Of a stretch of 64,000 bases of DNA, positions 19,192 to 26,783 are shown one piece after another. The notes under the pieces are model-generated. The model was not told the origin of the DNA, did no database searches, and worked only from the letters and a program-made list of their open reading frames with translations. The stretch lies in the NCBI RefSeq assembly GCF_000720135.1, contig NZ_JOIU01000026.1, forward strand, positions 124,001-188,000, read 5' to 3'. Positions within the stretch are counted from its first letter, which is position 1; each line of letters opens with the position of its first letter. This DNA comes from Streptomyces sp. NRRL S-1022. GTDB taxonomy: Bacteria > Actinomycetota > Actinomycetes > Streptomycetales > Streptomycetaceae. The position numbers were made by a program, and so were the translations under genes.

Positions 19192-19214
19192 TAGCTGGCC
19201 TCGGGACCCACACG

Positions 19215-19249
19215 AAAAAGGCCGCCCACCCCCTGGAGGGTGAGCGGCC
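19215..19249 (-). terminator. rho-independent terminator of the TetR gene
   Basis: A 12-bp stem with one mismatch, GGCCGCCCACCC at 19220-19231 against GGGTGAGCGGCC at 19238-19249, loop 6 nt. On the minus strand it is followed by a run of five T (AAAAA at 19215-19219). It lies 15 nt beyond the TetR stop codon. Confidence 0.8.
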
Positions 19250-19263
19250 GTGAGGCAGACGGA

Positions 19264-19950
19264 TCAGCGGTGGCCGGGGAACCGCAGGGCGTTCGCCCAG
19301 AGCCGGGTGACCGTGGAGACGAGCTCCTCGAAGTCCACCGCCTCCTTCTGCGGTTCGGCGAGCACGAAGGCGTTGTAGGCCATGACGCTGACCATGCCGG
19401 ACAGCGCACGGGAGGCCATCATCGGATCGACCTCACGGTCCGCGACCCCCCGCGTCTGCAGGTCGGCGATGCCGCGGGCGTTGCGGCGGATGAACACGTC
19501 GCCGCGCCGGCTGCGGAACTCACGGAACTCCGGCTCCACCTGTGCGACCTGCTCCAGCAGGGCCATCAGCTTCGCGTTCCGCTTGTACGCCTCCAGATAC
19601 GCGCGATTGCTCGCCTCAAGCACCGCATAGGGGTCGTCGGTGTCCTGCACCCGGGGCATGCCGGGGTGCAACATGTCCTCCTGCGCCTCCAGCAGGACGG
19701 CGGCCAGCACCTCTTCCTTGTTGGCGAAGTAGGTGTAGAAGGATCCCGCCGCGCACTGCGCCTCTTTGGTGATGTCGGTGAGGCGGGCGTCGAGGTAGCC
19801 GTCCCGTTCGAACACCTTCCGGGCCGCCTTGACCAGTGCGGCCCGGGTCCGCGCTCCGCGCTGCGTCGTGGGCGGCTCACGCAGGCACGAGTGGGGCGCC
19901 ACGGGCGGTGCGGTCTCGCCGTCGATCTCCTCGGGCACGGTGGTGTCCAT
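19264..19950 (-). CDS. TetR-family regulator of the acyl-CoA locus
   Basis: 228 residues from ATG 19950. The helix-turn-helix segment is ALVKAARKVFERDGYLDARL, DITKEAQCAAGSFYTYFANK (about residues 35-80). The ligand-binding helices include EAYKRNAKLMALLEQVAQVE. It resembles repressors of fatty-acid or steroid catabolism. A half-operator (TTGAATCCGACG) overlaps its own start region, and two full copies of the same sequence control flanking catabolic genes, so it is probably an autorepressor that responds to an acyl-CoA. Start could instead be ATG 19980; the placement of the -10 makes ATG 19950 nearly leaderless. Confidence 0.87.
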   Translation of the reverse strand: MDTTVPEEIDGETAPPVAPHSCLREPPTTQRGARTRAALVKAARKVFERDGYLDARLTDITKEAQCAAGSFYTYFANKEEVLAAVLLEAQEDMLHPGMPRVQDTDDPYAVLEASNRAYLEAYKRNAKLMALLEQVAQVEPEFREFRSRRGDVFIRRNARGIADLQTRGVADREVDPMMASRALSGMVSVMAYNAFVLAEPQKEAVDFEELVSTVTRLWANALRFPGHR

Positions 19951-19957
19951 TCCGGAG

Positions 19958-19986
19958 ACTGTACTTGAATCCGACGCCATGGTCAT
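19958..19986 (-). promoter_or_regulatory. promoter with half-operator before the TetR gene
   Basis: On the minus strand: ATGACC (-35-like, 19986-19981), 17 nt, TACAGT (-10-like, 19963-19958). The spacer carries TTGAATCCGACG (19965-19976 on the plus strand), identical to one arm and core of the operator at 19170; the other arm (TCATGAA) is displaced by about 3 nt and mismatched. This suggests weaker autoregulation. It abuts the broken end of the ligase pseudogene. Confidence 0.5.
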
Positions 19987-19989
19987 GAA

Positions 19990-20587
19990 CCCGCACGAGG
20001 GTCCAGCAGCGCCGCCGGGTCGAACCGGGCCGGCAACGGTCAGCGTCGCCATCATGACCGCCGCCTGCCCGAACACATGGAACAGCGGCAGCCCGGTGCC
20101 GGTACGGTCGGTGCTCGTGGCGCGGCCGCACGGGGCGCCGATCTCCCCGGCGGTCCCGGTCGATCACGTCGGCAGGGCCGGCCTCGCCGAGCGACGCGCC
20201 CGGGTGCAGCGTCCGGAAGGGCACGCCGAGCGACGCGGCCGCCTCGGCGACGGCGGGGCCGAGAGCGTGCCAGGCCACCGCCAGTGAGCAGCCGGCGTCG
20301 CCGAGAACGCAGGCGACCTCGGCCCGGGTGGCCATCGTGTTGACCTGCACCACGACGCAGCCCGCGGCCTGGATGCCGAGGTAGGCGACCACGAACTCGG
20401 GCACCGACGGCACCGCGAGCAGCACCCTGTCCCCCGGGGACAGGCCTGCGGCGGCCAGGGCGCCGGCGTACCGCGTGCTCCCGTCGTACAGCCGGCGGTA
20501 GGTCCATCGCCCCCCGGCGCCGCGCAGCGCGACGTCGTCGGGGGCGGCGGCCGCGTGCCGGCACACCGGGTCGAGGACGTTGGTCAT
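19990..20587 (-). pseudogene. N-terminal remnant of an AMP-dependent acyl-CoA ligase
   Basis: From ATG 20587 (GGAGGG upstream) about 145 residues read cleanly as the N-domain of an acyl-CoA synthetase: DPVCRHAAAAPDDVALRGAG, LSPGDRVLLAVPSVPEFVVA, YLGIQAAGCVVVQVNTMATR. The frame then shifts in the segment where the P-loop (SGTTGRPKG) should be. A further frame gives VFGQAAVMMATLTVAG, the motif after it. The C-terminal two-thirds of the gene, including the adenylation core and lid domain, is deleted; the break sits at the TetR promoter. Confidence 0.78.
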
Positions 20588-20639
20588 GGGCGGTGCCCTC
20601 CGGGAGGTGCACGGGTGACGGTGTGAGCCCGTCGATCGG

Positions 20640-21296
20640 TCAGGCGGTGATCCCGAAGCGGTCGGCGAGTTGGCGGCGGGTGTCGGCGGCGCTGGTGTGC
20701 AGGACACCCTCGATCCCGATCCGTGCCGCTCCGTCGAGGTTCTGCCGCAGGTCGTCGATCATGACCGTCTCCTCGGGGGCGACGCCGAGGCGTTCACACG
20801 CGATCGCGTAGATACGCCGGGAGGGCTTGCGGATCCCGACCTCGGAGGAGATGACGACCGCGTCGGCGACAGCGGCGAGGTCGACGCCGTCGTAGGTTCC
20901 GGTGCCGAAGGAATTGGACACGAGGGCGACGGGACGGCCGGCGGCGCGGAGATCACCGAGGAGCGCCAGCATGTCCTGGTCGATCGACATTCCCGCCTGC
21001 ATCCGGGCCGTGAGCCCCTCGGCCGGCACATCGACGCCGTGCGCACCCAGACGTGCGGCGAACCCCCGCTCGAAGGCATGGGCGTCGATACGGCCGCACT
21101 CGTGGTCGGCCAGGAGCCTGCGTGACGGCTCGTCCCGCGCGAGGAGGTCCAGCGGCAGGCGCGGGTCGCCGCCGAGCGAGGCGCCGAAGTCGGTGAAGGC
21201 CCGCAGCACGCTGGAGGTGATGACACCGCCGAAGTCCACCAGGACCGCGGTTCGGTCCTTCCCCTTCTCCATCTCCATCTCCATCTCCATCTCCAT
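20640..21296 (-). CDS. HAD-family hydrolase, ACAD10 N-domain type
   Basis: 218 residues. HAD motif I reads LVDFGGVITS: the nucleophile Asp21 is followed by Gly where the usual second Asp stands, as in HAD-1A3 (TIGR02247-type) proteins. Motif II is LVSNSFG, motif III is near GIRKPSRRIY, and motif IV is MIDDLRQNLDGA. In animals this domain is fused to an acyl-CoA dehydrogenase in ACAD10, and an ACAD10-like dehydrogenase is encoded at 17427-18650. The start ATG 21294-21296 overlaps the thiolase stop (TGATG). The N-terminus is [10 protein letters not shown], made by a hexanucleotide repeat with five in-frame ATGs. Confidence 0.86.
   Translation of the reverse strand: MEMEMEMEMEKGKDRTAVLVDFGGVITSSVLRAFTDFGASLGGDPRLPLDLLARDEPSRRLLADHECGRIDAHAFERGFAARLGAHGVDVPAEGLTARMQAGMSIDQDMLALLGDLRAAGRPVALVSNSFGTGTYDGVDLAAVADAVVISSEVGIRKPSRRIYAIACERLGVAPEETVMIDDLRQNLDGAARIGIEGVLHTSAADTRRQLADRFGITA
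21267..21296 (-). repeat. five tandem ATGGAG hexamers at the HAD start
   Basis: On the minus strand ATGGAG is repeated five times without change. Each unit supplies a start codon (at 21296, 21290, 21284, 21278 and 21272) and a GGAG resembling a Shine-Dalgarno core for a downstream ATG. Gain or loss of a unit keeps the frame but changes the number of start sites and the Met-Glu count. Confidence 0.9.
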
Positions 21297-22495
21297 CAGG
21301 CGACCTCGAACAGTCCGGCCGCGCCCATGCCGCCGCCGACGCACATAGAGACGACCACGTAGCGGACGCCCCTGCGCCTGCCCTCGACGAGAGCGTGTCC
21401 CACGAGCCGGGCACCGGTCATTCCGTAGGGGTGACCTACCGAGATCGCGCCGCCGTCGACGTTGAACCGCTCCGGGTCGATCTGCAGTTCGTCGCGGCAG
21501 TACAGCGCCTGGGAGGCGAACGCCTCGTTGAGTTCCCACAGGCCGATGTCGTCGATGGTGAGGTTGTGCTGCTTCAGCAGCTTCGGAATGGCGAACACCG
21601 GACCGATGCCCATCTCGTCCGGTCCGCACCCGGCGACGGCCATGCCCCGGTAGACACCCAGCGGCTCCAGTCCCCGGCGCTCGGCCTCCCTCGACTCCAT
21701 CAGCACCGAGGCCGAAGCACCGTCCGACAACTGCGAGGAGTTGCCCGCCGTCACGCTGGAGTGCGCGCTCACCTGGCCGCCGGGCAGCACCGGCGTCAAC
21801 CCGGCCAGGCCCTCGAACGTGGTCGACGCACGGTTACCCTCGTCCCGGGTCAGGGTGACCTCCTCGTCCCGCACCTCTCCGGACTGCTTGTCGAGCACCT
21901 TCTTGACGCTGGTCAGCGGAACGATCTCCTGGTCGAACCGCCCGGCGTCCTGCGCCGCCGCGGTGCGCTGCTGTGACAGCAGCGCGAACTCGTCCTGGCG
22001 TTCCCGGCTCACGCCGTAGCGTTCGGCGACGATCTCGGCCGTGTGCAGCATCGGCAGGTAGATGTCCGGCCTGTGCTCGGCCAGCCAGGGGTCCGCCGCG
22101 CGGTGGCTGTTCATGTGGTCGTTCTGCACCAGGGAGATCGACTCGACCCCGCCGCCGACCGCGATCTGCATGCCGTCCGCGACGATCTGCTTGGCGGCCG
22201 TCGCGACGGCCATCAGGCCCGACGAGCACTGCCGGTCGATCGTCATCCCCGGCACGGTGTCCGGAAGCCCGGCACGCAGAGCGGCCTGACGGGCGACGTT
22301 GAAACCGGAGGATCCCTGCTGGACGGCGCAGCCGAGGACCACGTCCTCGACCTCACCACCTTCGAGCCCGGCGCGCTGTACCGCGTGCGACAGCGCGTGC
22401 GCGGCGAGTTCCTGCGCCTGGGTGTCGTTGAACGCGCCGCGATACGCCTTGCCGATCGGCGTCCGCGCCGTCGAAACGATGACTGCTTCCCTCAT
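21296..22495 (-). CDS. fadA: acetyl-CoA acyltransferase (thiolase)
   Basis: 399 residues, the usual thiolase length. Acyl-accepting Cys90 lies in [10 protein letters not shown]. The catalytic loops [15 protein letters not shown] and the second cysteine in [10 protein letters not shown] are all present. It splits 3-ketoacyl-CoA with CoA (degradative direction likely). It is the first gene after the operator-promoter at 22554-22582. The HAD gene follows with a TGATG overlap, and the ligase remnant lies 52 nt beyond that, so this was a thiolase-HAD-ligase operon. Confidence 0.92.
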   Translation of the reverse strand: MREAVIVSTARTPIGKAYRGAFNDTQAQELAAHALSHAVQRAGLEGGEVEDVVLGCAVQQGSSGFNVARQAALRAGLPDTVPGMTIDRQCSSGLMAVATAAKQIVADGMQIAVGGGVESISLVQNDHMNSHRAADPWLAEHRPDIYLPMLHTAEIVAERYGVSRERQDEFALLSQQRTAAAQDAGRFDQEIVPLTSVKKVLDKQSGEVRDEEVTLTRDEGNRASTTFEGLAGLTPVLPGGQVSAHSSVTAGNSSQLSDGASASVLMESREAERRGLEPLGVYRGMAVAGCGPDEMGIGPVFAIPKLLKQHNLTIDDIGLWELNEAFASQALYCRDELQIDPERFNVDGGAISVGHPYGMTGARLVGHALVEGRRRGVRYVVVSMCVGGGMGAAGLFEVA

Positions 22496-22553
22496 GTCGC
22501 CTCACTGCTTCCTGTGGGACCGGTGCGTCCGGGGGTTCGGGGCCGGCTCGGTC

Positions 22554-22582
22554 GTTATAGTTGAATCCGGCTTCAAGTTCAA
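22554..22582 (-). promoter_or_regulatory. TetR-type operator overlapping the thiolase promoter
   Basis: On the minus strand: -35 TTGAAC (22582-22577), exactly 17 nt, -10 TATAAC (22559-22554). The spacer and -35 contain TTGAA-n12-TTCAA (22561-22582). Over 27 nt (TATAG plus operator) it differs from the site at 19165-19191 at only three positions. The thiolase start is 58 nt downstream. Confidence 0.72.
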
Positions 22583-22642
22583 CCAGTGCGGCCGACTCGG
22601 AGACACCTTTCACCCTTGTCGGCACGCCCCTTCCCAAGAGGG

Positions 22643-22658
22643 TACCGACCAGTCGGTA
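22643..22658. promoter_or_regulatory. perfect 16-bp TetR-type palindrome
   Basis: TACCGAC-CA-GTCGGTA is a perfect inverted repeat of the ACCGAC(n2)GTCGGT class often bound by TetR-family proteins. It sits 17 nt before a TTG that opens a frame resembling a TetR N-terminus (next entry), the layout of an autoregulated repressor whose gene has been lost. Confidence 0.6.
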
Positions 22659-22675
22659 TCGGAGGTGGACGATCG

Positions 22676-22761
22676 TTGACGGGACGGTCGGCGACCACTC
22701 CGGCAGCGTCCGCGCTGAGGGATGCCGCCGCGCGGTCGGTCCGGCGGGACACCGAGGCAGG
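22676..22761 (+). pseudogene. truncated N-terminus of a TetR-like regulator (ghost gene)
   Basis: After GGAGG at 22661-22665 a TTG at 22676 opens TGRSATTPAASALRDAAARS then VRRDTEAG, which looks like the first helix of a TetR DNA-binding domain. The similarity ends where the convergent STAS gene begins (22762). About 85% of the expected gene is missing. Support is the pairing of a TetR-like palindrome, a ribosome binding site and the short similarity; each alone would be weak. Confidence 0.42.
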
Positions 22762-23100
22762 TCAGGAACGGGGGGCGGGGTCGCTGTCCGAGTCGATGGG
22801 GAAGAGCTGGTCCAGGCCGACGATGCGCAGCATGCGCAAGATCGGGGCGGGTACGGCAGTGAGCGCGATGTCCGCCCGGGCGGCCTGCGCGTGGTTGTAG
22901 GCGGCGATCAGGGCGGTGACGCCGCTGGAGTCGCAGAGAGTCATACCGCCGAGGTCCAGGACGAGGCGCTGGCCCGGTCGCAGGGTGATGGTCGGGACCA
23001 GTTCGCGCAGTTCGTCGGCGCTGCCGTAGTCGAGCTCGCCGAGCACCTCCAGAACGGGACCGGCGGCGGCGTCTCGGAGGGTGGTCTTGAGAGGGCTCAT
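22762..23100 (-). CDS. STAS-domain anti-anti-sigma factor (RsbV-like)
   Basis: 112 residues, a single STAS domain. The phosphorylation site region reads LVLDLGGMTLCDSSGVTALI, with Ser59 (second Ser of DSSG) as the expected phospho-acceptor. In the family the dephosphorylated form binds the anti-sigma kinase and frees the sigma factor. ATG 23098-23100 overlaps the stop of the PP2C phosphatase gene (TGATG), tying the phosphatase to its probable substrate. Confidence 0.88.
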   Translation of the reverse strand: MSPLKTTLRDAAAGPVLEVLGELDYGSADELRELVPTITLRPGQRLVLDLGGMTLCDSSGVTALIAAYNHAQAARADIALTAVPAPILRMLRIVGLDQLFPIDSDSDPAPRS

Positions 23101-24398
23101 CAGCTGCTTCTGGTCTGTGGGGTGGCGGGGGCGGTGACGCCGAGGGCGAGCAGGGCGGTGTCGTCGTCGAGCCCGTCGCCGAAGCCGTGCAGCAGACCGG
23201 TCAGTGCCCGGATGACGGCCTGCGGGGAGTGACCGGCGTGGTCGGCGGCGAAGGCGAGCAGGGCCTCGTCCCCGTACCGGCTGGTGCGGTCCTCGCCGGT
23301 ACGGGCTTCGGTGATGCCGTCGGTGTAGAGCAGGAGCACGTCGCCGGGGCCGAGCACGGTCGTGGCGGCGGTGAAGCGCGCGGAGGGCAGGATGCCGACG
23401 AGCAGCCCACCGGGGGTCGGCAGGAAATGGGCCGTGCCGTCGGCACGCGCGATGATGACCGGGGGGTGGCCGCCCGAGGCCAGGTGGACGGTGACCTTCC
23501 CGGTACCGGGGTCGGGCTCCAGGGTGCCGAAGACCGCGGTGCAGTACCGCGGGTCACCGCTGCCGGCGGTGTACCGCTCGTGGAGCACCTTGTTGAGGGT
23601 GGTCAGGGCGGAGACGGGGTCGGGTTCGTGCAGGGCGGCGGCGCGCAGGGTGTAGCGCGTCAGTGAGGTGACCGCCGCCGCCTGCGGTCCCTTGCCGCAC
23701 ACGTCGCCGAGGAAGAAGCCGAAGCGATTGCCGTCGACGGGGAAGACGTCGTAGAAGTCGCCGCCGAGCCGTTCGGGATGGGCGGTGTGGTAGTAGGCGG
23801 CCGTCTCCATCCCGGGTACCGCCGGCAGGATGTCGGGCAGCAGTGACTGCTGGAGCACGGCGAGGGCGTCCTGCAGCCGGTCCCGGTGGGCCTCCGCCTG
23901 CTCGCGCGCTTCTTCGGCCGCCTTCCGGCTGCGCAGGAGTTCCTGTTCGTAGGCGCGGCGGTCCCGAGCGTCGAAGACGGTGGTGCGGATCAGCAGGGGT
24001 TCGCCGGCACCGCCGTGCTTGACCACGGAGGACACGAGCGCCGGCAGCCGGCCGCCGCCTGTCTGTTTGATCTCCAGGGCGATGCCGCCGACCTCGCCCT
24101 GCATCCGCAGCAGCGGCGCGAAGTGCGTCTCGTGGTACAGCTTGCCGCCGACGGTCAGCAGGTCGGTGAACCGCATGCGGCCCACCACCGCTTCCCGGGT
24201 CAGGCCGAGCCAGTCCAGCAGCGTGGTGTTGATCTTGGCGATGGTGCCGTCCATCAGCGTGGACAGGTATCCGCACGGTGCGCTCTCGTACAGGTCCTCG
24301 GCGCTGTCCTCCAGCAGCGCGGCGAATGCCGCGCTGCTGGAGGCCTTGGCGTCGTCGGCCCTGTAGGGGTCGTGATGCTGCCCGGTGCGGCACATCAC
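23100..24398 (-). CDS. PAS-PP2C phosphatase (RsbP-like)
   Basis: About 432 residues. A PAS domain (roughly 35-140) carries LLDWLGLTREAVVGRMRFTD. A charged coiled coil (about 145-190) leads to a SpoIIE/PP2C phosphatase (195-425) with metal-binding RLGGDFYDVFP, LGDVCGKGPQAA, ASGGHPP and LLYTDGITEAR. This is the architecture of Bacillus RsbP, which dephosphorylates RsbV on energy stress. The start is GTG 24398 or ATG 24395; both overlap the stop of the RsbQ-like gene (GTGATG). The next gene encodes the STAS partner. Confidence 0.88.
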   Translation of the reverse strand: MMCRTGQHHDPYRADDAKASSSAAFAALLEDSAEDLYESAPCGYLSTLMDGTIAKINTTLLDWLGLTREAVVGRMRFTDLLTVGGKLYHETHFAPLLRMQGEVGGIALEIKQTGGGRLPALVSSVVKHGGAGEPLLIRTTVFDARDRRAYEQELLRSRKAAEEAREQAEAHRDRLQDALAVLQQSLLPDILPAVPGMETAAYYHTAHPERLGGDFYDVFPVDGNRFGFFLGDVCGKGPQAAAVTSLTRYTLRAAALHEPDPVSALTTLNKVLHERYTAGSGDPRYCTAVFGTLEPDPGTGKVTVHLASGGHPPVIIARADGTAHFLPTPGGLLVGILPSARFTAATTVLGPGDVLLLYTDGITEARTGEDRTSRYGDEALLAFAADHAGHSPQAVIRALTGLLHGFGDGLDDDTALLALGVTAPATPQTRSS

Positions 24399-25198
24399 CG
24401 CAATTCCGCCAGGAAGCTCCGTATGGCTTCATTGGTGGCGTCGGGGGCGGACAGATGCGGGCAGTGGCCGGTCGCGTCCAGTGTGACCAGCGTGGAGCCG
24501 GGGATCGCTGCGTGGACGAAAGCACCCACTTCCCGGGGGGCGATCACGTCCTGGGTGCATTCCAGCACCAGCGTCGGGGCGCGCACGCCCTTCAGGTCGT
24601 CCCGCGAATCCGACAGGAACGTGGTCCGGGCGAAGACGCGCGCCATGTCCGGGTCGGTGGCGCAGAAGCTGTTCTTCAGCTCCTCGCCGAGCTCGGGCCG
24701 GTCCGCGTTCCCCATGATCACCGGTGCCATCACCGCCGACCAGCCCAGATAGTTCGACTCCAGCGACACCAGCAGCTCGTCGATGTCGTCGGCGCTGAAG
24801 CCGCCACGGTAGCCGTCGTCATCGATGTACCGAGGAGACGGAGCCACCATGACATGCGCCCCGACTCGCTCCGGAGCCAGGTCAGCCGCGAGTACGCCGA
24901 TCATCGCGCTGACCGAATGTCCCACGAACACGGCATCGCGCAGATCGAGCGCCTCGCACACCTCGACCACGTCCTGGGCGTAACCGGTCAGAGAGGCGTA
25001 TCGGACCTCCGAGAAGGCGGCCGGATCCGAGCGGCCCGAGCCGACGTAGTCGAACAGCACGACCCGGTAGTCATCGACCAGCGCAGGCAGTGTCAGCCGC
25101 CACATGTTCTGATCGCAGCCGAACCCGTGAGCCAGCACCACCGGCCGCCCCTGGGGGTTGCCGGTGACGGTGACGTTGTTCCTGCGAACGATATCCAT
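24395..25198 (-). CDS. rsbQ: RsbQ-like alpha/beta hydrolase
   Basis: 267 residues, the size of Bacillus RsbQ. The catalytic triad is visible as Ser95 (VGHSVSAMIG), Asp217 (CTQDVIA) and His245 (ATGHCPHLSAP). The stretch VMVAPSPRYIDDDGYRGGFS is nearly diagnostic of the RsbQ/KAI2/D14 branch. RsbQ turns over or binds a small hydrophobic molecule and activates the PAS domain of RsbP. Overlap with the PAS-PP2C gene supports that role here. First gene of the RsbQ-RsbP-RsbV-like operon. Confidence 0.9.
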   Translation of the reverse strand: MDIVRRNNVTVTGNPQGRPVVLAHGFGCDQNMWRLTLPALVDDYRVVLFDYVGSGRSDPAAFSEVRYASLTGYAQDVVEVCEALDLRDAVFVGHSVSAMIGVLAADLAPERVGAHVMVAPSPRYIDDDGYRGGFSADDIDELLVSLESNYLGWSAVMAPVIMGNADRPELGEELKNSFCATDPDMARVFARTTFLSDSRDDLKGVRAPTLVLECTQDVIAPREVGAFVHAAIPGSTLVTLDATGHCPHLSAPDATNEAIRSFLAELR

Positions 25199-25379
25199 GT
25201 GCGACAGCCTCTCAGACCCCGTCCGGTAACCCGATTCGCCCGCAAGGGCTCCACATGTCGGCTGACTCCTTCACACCGCGGTGCGCGGTGCTGACCTCGC
25301 TGCCGCCGGACGGCGTCGGGTTCAACGGTGGGCGAGCCGGCTCCAGCGCCTGGGCTACGGCACCGGTGAAGTCCCGCAG

Positions 25380-25568
25380 GGCGCGGGACGGCTCGAACCA
25401 GTCGGTTGCCCCTGATCAGCCCGATCATGCCGGCCTGGACGATGTCCCCCGTCTCCTCCGGCCCGCGGCTGCGGAACCGGCCGGCCGCGTAGCGGCCCAG
25501 CGGACCTCCGCCGCTCGCACGCCCGGCCCCTCGCGGATGAGCTCCAGGCGGATCAGCTGCGAAGTCAC
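25380..25568 (-). pseudogene. ghost of a SigB/SigF-type sigma factor
   Basis: GTG 25568 overlaps the stop of the upstream anti-sigma-like gene (GTGA) and opens VTSQLIRLELIREG, like the N-terminus of an SigB-family sigma factor. After a frame change the sequence reads RFRSRGPEETGDIVQAGMIG LIRG (25480-25408), the region 2 core (compare the usual EDLVQVGMIGLIKA). Nothing of regions 3 and 4 remains before 25199. It is therefore a truncated, frameshifted remnant, which leaves the neighbouring switch proteins without a local sigma factor. Confidence 0.62.
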
Positions 25569-25969
25569 GGGTCGACGCTGAGTTCGGCCCAGACCGTCTT
25601 GCCGGGGTGGCGGGGAGTGACGCCCCAGCGTTGGGCGAGTCTTTCGAGGAGTTGCATGCCGAAGCCGCCCGGCTCGGTGTTCTGGGTGGCACGCACGCGC
25701 GGCCAGCGGTCACTGTGATCGCTGACCGCGATGCGCAGCAGGCGACCGTTCCAGGTGAGTCGGACAAGGGGTGGGCCGTCGCCGTGGCGGATGGCGTTCG
25801 TGATCAGTTCCGAGACGAGCAGTTCGGCCGTCTGGAACATCCGGTTTCGGCGGAGCGGTCCGCCGAAGCCTTCCACACAGTCGCGGACCCAGTGCCGGGC
25901 CGCCGCGATGCTCGCCGTGACCGCGGGGAAACGCGACTCACAGTTCGGGATGGTCGGTTCGCCGTTCAC
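25565..25969 (-). CDS. anti-sigma factor-like ATP-binding protein (HATPase, RsbW type)
   Basis: 134 residues with the GHKL ATPase fold. The N-box ELLVSELITNAIRHGDGPP is near residue 50 and the G-box GGFGMQLLERLAQRWGVTP is near 100. Streptomyces has many such stand-alone kinases that phosphorylate STAS proteins and hold sigma factors. GTG 25967-25969 follows GGAGGA. The stop codon overlaps the start of a sigma-factor ghost, so this was originally an anti-sigma/sigma pair. Confidence 0.85.
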   Translation of the reverse strand: MNGEPTIPNCESRFPAVTASIAAARHWVRDCVEGFGGPLRRNRMFQTAELLVSELITNAIRHGDGPPLVRLTWNGRLLRIAVSDHSDRWPRVRATQNTEPGGFGMQLLERLAQRWGVTPRHPGKTVWAELSVDP

Positions 25970-26252
25970 GAGGTTCCTCCAGCAGGGTGGCACTGGCCGC
26001 CTCCGACCGGCCCGGTGCGCAGACGGTGAAGGCCGTCTGTCGGGTTACCCCTGCCTGCCCGGTGAACCATCCGCGTCTCTCGGATAACCGGCGGATCCTG
26101 TGAAGGGTTGCCTGCGTGAAGGGCCGCCTGCCGGGAGAGCGACGGGACTGGTAGTGGAACACCTGAGGGTGCTGGCAGAATCGGATTCCGTCACAGGAAT
26201 CGAGGCCCGGCCGGTCGCGCTGCTGCCGTGGCCTGAGGGCGAGGGAGCGGGC

Positions 26253-26783
26253 ATGGAACAGGTTTCGGATGTGGAGATTCCACTGGACCGTGATGTGTTC
26301 CTGCGGACTCTGGTGCGTGAGCTGGCCACGTCGTTGGAGTCGGTGATCGGTCTTGAGGAGGCGTCCGGCTACGTCAGCCTGGTGGGGCAGGCCGTCGGCA
26401 CACAGATCGACGAGATGTACCTCAAGGGGCTGGGAACCGACCGGCTCACCAGTGCGCAGGTCGCCGAGGCACTGGTGGATCTCAAGCGCCGCATCAAGGG
26501 TGACTTCTACGTCATCGAGCACGACGAGAAGAAGATCGTGCTGGGCAATCGGGCGTGCCCCTTCGCCGAGAAGGTGGTGGGCCGGGAGTCGATGTGCATG
26601 ATGACGTCCAACGTCTTCGGCACCATCGCCGCCCGCAATCTGGGGTATGCGCGGGTGGAACTGGAGGAGACCATCGCGCGCGGCGACGCGGGCTGCCGCG
26701 TGGTGGTGCACCTGGTCCCCGACGTGGACATCGAGACGCTGGGGGGCCGCGAGTACTTCGGCGACCCGGCTGTGGCCCCATGA
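26253..26783 (+). CDS. methanogen output domain 1 protein
   Basis: 176 residues. The sequence matches the family called methanogen output domain 1: [36 protein letters not shown] and [12 protein letters not shown]. His90, Cys102, Cys115 and Cys148 are conserved-looking and could bind a metal or respond to redox; that is inference. In actinomycetes this domain occurs beside or fused to signalling phosphatases. Its stop overlaps the next gene, a SpoIIE phosphatase, by 4 nt (ATGA). Start ATG 26253 follows GAGGGAGC; an upstream GTG at 26155 is possible. Confidence 0.82.
   Translation: MEQVSDVEIPLDRDVFLRTLVRELATSLESVIGLEEASGYVSLVGQAVGTQIDEMYLKGLGTDRLTSAQVAEALVDLKRRIKGDFYVIEHDEKKIVLGNRACPFAEKVVGRESMCMMTSNVFGTIAARNLGYARVELEETIARGDAGCRVVVHLVPDVDIETLGGREYFGDPAVAP

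Noticed and set aside
20585..20707. N-terminal extension of the acyl-CoA ligase frame beyond ATG 20587
   Set aside because: The ligase family N-terminus begins at MTNVLDP with a GGAGGG before it; the extra residues are the intergenic region after the HAD gene.
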